This document shows positions 15,135 to 17,318 of a stretch of 17,318 nt of DNA, piece by piece (position 1 is the stretch's first letter; every line of letters starts with the position of its first letter). Under the pieces are notes generated by a model. It was given only the letters and a program-made list of their open reading frames with translations, was not told the DNA's origin and did no database searches. The translations under genes and the position numbers were made by a program. Source of the stretch: CAYHZL01 sp964361075 (GTDB taxonomy: Bacteria; Bacteroidota; Ignavibacteria; UBA10030; UBA8401); contig CAYHZL010000062.1 of assembly GCA_964361075.1 (NCBI GenBank), forward strand, positions 1 through 17,318. The letters are read 5' to 3'.

Positions 15135-15707
15135 TTATTTTTTAGCTCTTATTCTAGAAAGTTGGGTAGGGGTTACACCCAGGTAAGATGCGATATGATA
15201 TTGAGGGATTTTGTTTTCAAGCGTTGGGTGTTTTTTTTTGAAAAGTTCATAGCGCTGTGATGCGTCCATTAAAACTAATTCTATCTCTCTTTTTTCTTTA
15301 TCAGCAAAGAAGTGTTCAGCAATTAGTCTACCAAGACGTTCAATTTTTTGATGTTTGTCAAAAAGAGCAACAATGTTTGAATAGTCAGCAACAAACAAGT
15401 TTACGTCTGTCAATGCTTGAATATTAATTTGATTTTGTTGTCCGGTTGTGAGTGAAGTATAAGCACCAATAAATTCAAATGGTTCAAAAAATGTTTTATT
15501 GTATTCAGTTCCGTCATCACTTCTGTAAAAAGCACGTACAATTCCATTAGTTAAAAATCCAATTTTTGTTTCGTGTCGTCCTTCTTTTGCAAAAAAGCTG
15601 TCTTTGGGCAAATGTAATTCAGTAAAAAGGCTGCTAAATGCTGCCCACTCGTCTGTCGATAGATGCAGGAAATTGTCAATGTACTTTTTTAGTTCGCTCA
15701 ATGTCAT
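15135..15707 (-). CDS. Crp/Fnr-family transcriptional regulator
   Basis: A 190-aa regulator. A cyclic-nucleotide-binding-like beta barrel spans about 15-115 (FFAKEGRHETKIGFLTNGIVRAFY and following), then a dimer helix (118-140) and a C-terminal winged-HTH at about 165-188, IPQYHIASYLGVTPTQLSRI, which is the usual Bacteroidota Crp-like HTH. There is no four-Cys Fe-S motif, so it is not Fnr proper. The effector pocket is atypical for cAMP, and many Bacteroidota members are thought not to bind cAMP. It lies just before the receptor gene in the same direction and may control it; the receptor also has its own promoter. A TAAATTTG box (minus strand, 15823-15816) lies 109 bases before its start. Confidence 0.9.
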   Translation of the reverse strand: MTLSELKKYIDNFLHLSTDEWAAFSSLFTELHLPKDSFFAKEGRHETKIGFLTNGIVRAFYRSDDGTEYNKTFFEPFEFIGAYTSLTTGQQNQINIQALTDVNLFVADYSNIVALFDKHQKIERLGRLIAEHFFADKEKREIELVLMDASQRYELFKKKHPTLENKIPQYHIASYLGVTPTQLSRIRAKK

Positions 15708-15815
15708 AATCGTCGTATAGTAAAATGGCTGCTAACTCGTTTATAGGTCTGACGCTATCATCCTTATCTGTCCTTTATGGGTATTATAAGAGTTTATGTC
15801 TTTGTTTATGTCGCC

Positions 15816-15823
15816 CAAATTTA
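15816..15823 (-). promoter_or_regulatory. Possible -7 box for the Crp-like gene
   Basis: TAAATTTG on the minus strand fits TAnnTTTG exactly. The place where a -33 TTG should lie is now inside the inserted element at 15833-16397, and no TTG is at the right spacing. The promoter may have been split by the insertion, or this may be a chance match. Confidence 0.3.
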
Positions 15824-15843
15824 TGAAATATTGTAACTACTCA

Positions 15844-16071
15844 CTGATGTTACGCAAGAACACTTTATTACAGAAATTTTGAAGTAAAAAAACATAATAG
15901 CCCCGTGCTTCAGCACGGGGTAAGGAAATTTCCAAAAAATATTTTGGGTTTTAACCCAATAACAAGATGTTTTTGGGCTAAAGCCCGTAAAGGTGGAGTG
16001 TATTTCACAACCCCGACCTAAAGGTCGGGGCTTCTAAAGCATCAAATCTGGTTTTCTGCGTAACATTAGCT
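15844..16071. mobile_element. Second small element nested in MITE copy 2
   Basis: Inverted ends CTGATGTTACGCA (15844-15856) and TGCGTAACATTAG (16057-16069) match at 12 of 13. The direct repeat ACTACTCA flanks the interval (15836-15843 and 16072-16079) and lies in the host element's own end, so this element inserted after the host was in place. It has four perfect palindromes and no gene. Two extra bases (CT) after the right end leave its exact tip open. Family not recognised. Confidence 0.78.
15901..16030. repeat. Four perfect palindromes with 2-nt centres
   Basis: CCCCGTGCT-TC-AGCACGGGG (15901-15920), TTGGGTT-TT-AACCCAA (15944-15959), GGGCT-AA-AGCCC (15975-15986) and CCCCGACCT-AA-AGGTCGGGG (16011-16030). 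Each has arms separated by only two bases. All lie inside the nested element. Confidence 0.85.
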
Positions 16072-16445
16072 ACTACTCAGTCAGTTCGAGAACATAAATA
16101 GCCACCAAGACATTCACCCTGTTGGATAATCTGTTGGTTAACGGGATGAATATTAAGAATGTATATCCAACAGGGCAGGGGCACAAAGATGTTGATGAAA
16201 TGAACCCTGCGTGAGATACACAGGTACTGATCCATTTGAAACTGACCCAAGAATGTTTTGGTTTCCCTATCTCCGCCGGGGCGGATCAGCCTCTCGCCAC
16301 AGGCGGCTGGCTGAAATTTTAATGTCTCTCTTGTCAAAAAAAGGTATCAAGAGGATTATTTTCTAAATCTTTTGTGTCTTCGTGCCTGAGTAGTTACGAA
16401 ATATTATTAAAAAAACCAAACTGATTTTTGAATGCTTTTTGTTTC

Positions 16446-17228
16446 TCACGTTTCTGAAACCGAACCTTTAATCACTTTTGCTCCAATTCTTATCAAACTT
16501 TTTCGAGAGAAAAATTTCATTAGAAAAGTTATTATGCGGTTACTAATCCCAGCAATAACTGTGGGTTTCTTCCCAAGATTCTGTAATCCGATTTGTACTA
16601 CTTGGACAGGTTCCATTCCTCCGCCTTTTGTCCCCGCGACTTTCGAGAATTCAGTACGCGTAGCACCGGGGCATAACGCCAGTACATCCACACCTTTTCC
16701 TTTCAGTTCAAACCAGAGCCCTTCAGAGAAATGTAAGTCATATACTTTTGAAGCGGAATAAGTTGTCCAAAACGGCATTGGTAAAAATGCTGCTACTGAG
16801 GAAACATTGATTATTCCTCCTTTCCCTCTTTGTACCATTTTATTTCCGAAATGATGAGACAATATTAGTGGGGCTCTGCAATTAACATACAGCAACGATA
16901 ATTCATCCTCAATAGTGTGGTCTAAAAAATTACCGGTCAACGCAAAACCGGCATTGTTTATTAGGAGACCAACATCAAGCAAATCCGTCACTGCTTTAAT
17001 CTGTTTTAGAAAATCAGGATGTGAGATATCTGTTGGAATTATTTTTATCTGAATTCCATACTTGTTCATCAATTCGGTAGATAACAATTCTAATTTTTCT
17101 TTCCTGCGCGCAATAAGCACAAGATTTAATTTTAGAGAGGCAAGTTGTCTGGCAAACTCTTCCCCGATTCCAGAGGATGCACCGGTAACAATTGCCCATG
17201 GACCGTATTTGTTAACGAAATTATTCAT
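16446..17228 (-). CDS. Short-chain dehydrogenase/reductase (COG0300-type)
   Basis: A 260-aa classical SDR. TGASSGIG (15-22) is the NAD(P) motif and ARRKEKLE (40-47), with basic residues after strand 2, suggests NADPH preference. NNAG is at 91-94, the catalytic Ser in NVSSVA (143-144) and Y157-x3-K161 in YSASK. The C-terminal segment, LCPGATRTEF and the hydrophobic basic tail, fits the short-chain oxidoreductases related to 17-beta-hydroxysteroid or long-chain 3-oxoacyl reductases. Substrate unknown; it is only about 25% alike by eye to the other SDR here, so not a recent duplicate. There is no good Shine-Dalgarno before ATG 17228. Its stop lies 41 bases from the right duplication of MITE copy 2. 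The upstream 90 bases hold a short GCCGG/CCGGC dyad. Confidence 0.9.
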   Translation of the reverse strand: MNNFVNKYGPWAIVTGASSGIGEEFARQLASLKLNLVLIARRKEKLELLSTELMNKYGIQIKIIPTDISHPDFLKQIKAVTDLLDVGLLINNAGFALTGNFLDHTIEDELSLLYVNCRAPLILSHHFGNKMVQRGKGGIINVSSVAAFLPMPFWTTYSASKVYDLHFSEGLWFELKGKGVDVLALCPGATRTEFSKVAGTKGGGMEPVQVVQIGLQNLGKKPTVIAGISNRIITFLMKFFSRKSLIRIGAKVIKGSVSET

Positions 17229-17318
17229 AAGAGATAGCTTCCCAAGTTGAGATGGTAATTGCTTTGCGTGCCGGAATCCGGCTGGCTAACCAACCAAAAA
17301 TTAAGGTTACAGATAATG

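Larger units (their letters stand above)
15833..16397. mobile_element. IS66-type MITE candidate, copy 2, with 8-bp target duplication
   Basis: Ends are GTAACTACTCA (15833-15843) and TGAGTAGTTAC (16387-16397). A perfect direct repeat GAAATATT flanks them (15825-15832 and 16398-16405), which is the signature of transposition. If the nested element and its duplication are removed, the ends extend to GTAACTACTCAGTCAG and GTAACTACTCAGGCAC, 14 of 16 matching, and the element is about 329 bp. There is no transposase frame. The interior also has an inverted pair CCCTGTTGGATA (16117-16128) / TATCCAACAGGG (16164-16175) and GC-rich palindromes at 16272-16285 and 16288-16313. IS66 members are known for GTAA ends and 8-bp duplications; the assignment rests on that. 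Confidence 0.85.

Noticed and set aside
16228..16250. Sequence GATCCATTTGAAACTGACCC resembling, from memory, an IS21-type end
   Set aside because: No partner end and no istA/istB sequence are visible, so the resemblance cannot be supported.
16077..16337. 86-aa minus-strand frame inside MITE copy 2
   Set aside because: It spans several palindromes and begins at the nested element's duplication; its composition does not look like a protein and it matches no transposase motif.
11898..17228. The two SDR genes as a duplication flanking the receptor region
   Set aside because: The proteins differ widely outside the shared SDR motifs, so they are separate family members.

Overview
The window is AT-rich and codes in a style typical of the Bacteroidota/Ignavibacteriota (FCB) group. 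The signs are a FHS-type sugar permease of the long (~530 aa) kind, an RND efflux pump fused to its own outer-membrane factor, a TonB-dependent receptor with an N-terminal carboxypeptidase-like domain, many starts without a Shine-Dalgarno, and promoter boxes of the TTG / TAnnTTTG type. The genus cannot be given from sequence alone. I see no rRNA, tRNA, CRISPR array or intact transposase gene.

Region by region: (1) 1-2302 is a minus-strand FHS/MFS sugar permease bracketed by two palindromic MITE-like elements that share a 20-nt end in inverted orientation. It has a perfect 23-nt palindrome upstream and a rho-independent terminator. (2) 2325-8919 is a minus-strand heavy-metal resistance locus: a short His-rich exported protein, a CzcA-type RND pump fused to a TolC/CzcC-like domain, its lipoprotein adaptor, and a broken N-terminal scrap of a CDF (CzcD-like) metal exporter. 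(3) 8914-9161 is a decayed, frameshifted response-regulator receiver domain. (4) 9296-10848 is a plus-strand methylmalonate-semialdehyde dehydrogenase gene with its own terminator. (5) 10917-11553 is a HigB/HigA-type toxin-antitoxin pair. (6) 11898-15707 is a minus-strand set: a Crp-like regulator, a TonB-dependent receptor with a good Bacteroidota-type promoter, and a short-chain dehydrogenase 11 bases after the receptor. (7) 16446-17228 is a second short-chain dehydrogenase.

The most distinctive content is non-coding. At least six small non-autonomous elements or palindrome clusters lie in about 17 kb. The clearest is 15833-16397. It has inverted ends GTAACTACTCA and is flanked by a perfect 8-bp duplication, GAAATATT. 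Inside one of its ends sits a second element (ends CTGATGTTACGCA / TGCGTAACATTAG) flanked by its own 8-bp duplication, ACTACTCA. A second copy of the GTAACTACTCA family follows the antitoxin stop codon. GTAA ends with 8-bp duplications fit non-autonomous relatives of IS66, which is an inference from family knowledge. Several elements start or stop within a few bases of a stop codon, so they may also act as mRNA 3' ends.

Functionally, the metal pump genes form one module: the His-rich protein may bind or sense metal, and the adaptor, pump and channel export it from periplasm or cytoplasm. The other genes are separate metabolic, defence-like or uptake units. No wholly new multigene system was evident; the nested transposition record and the fused pump with an internal signal-peptide-like segment are the items most worth following.
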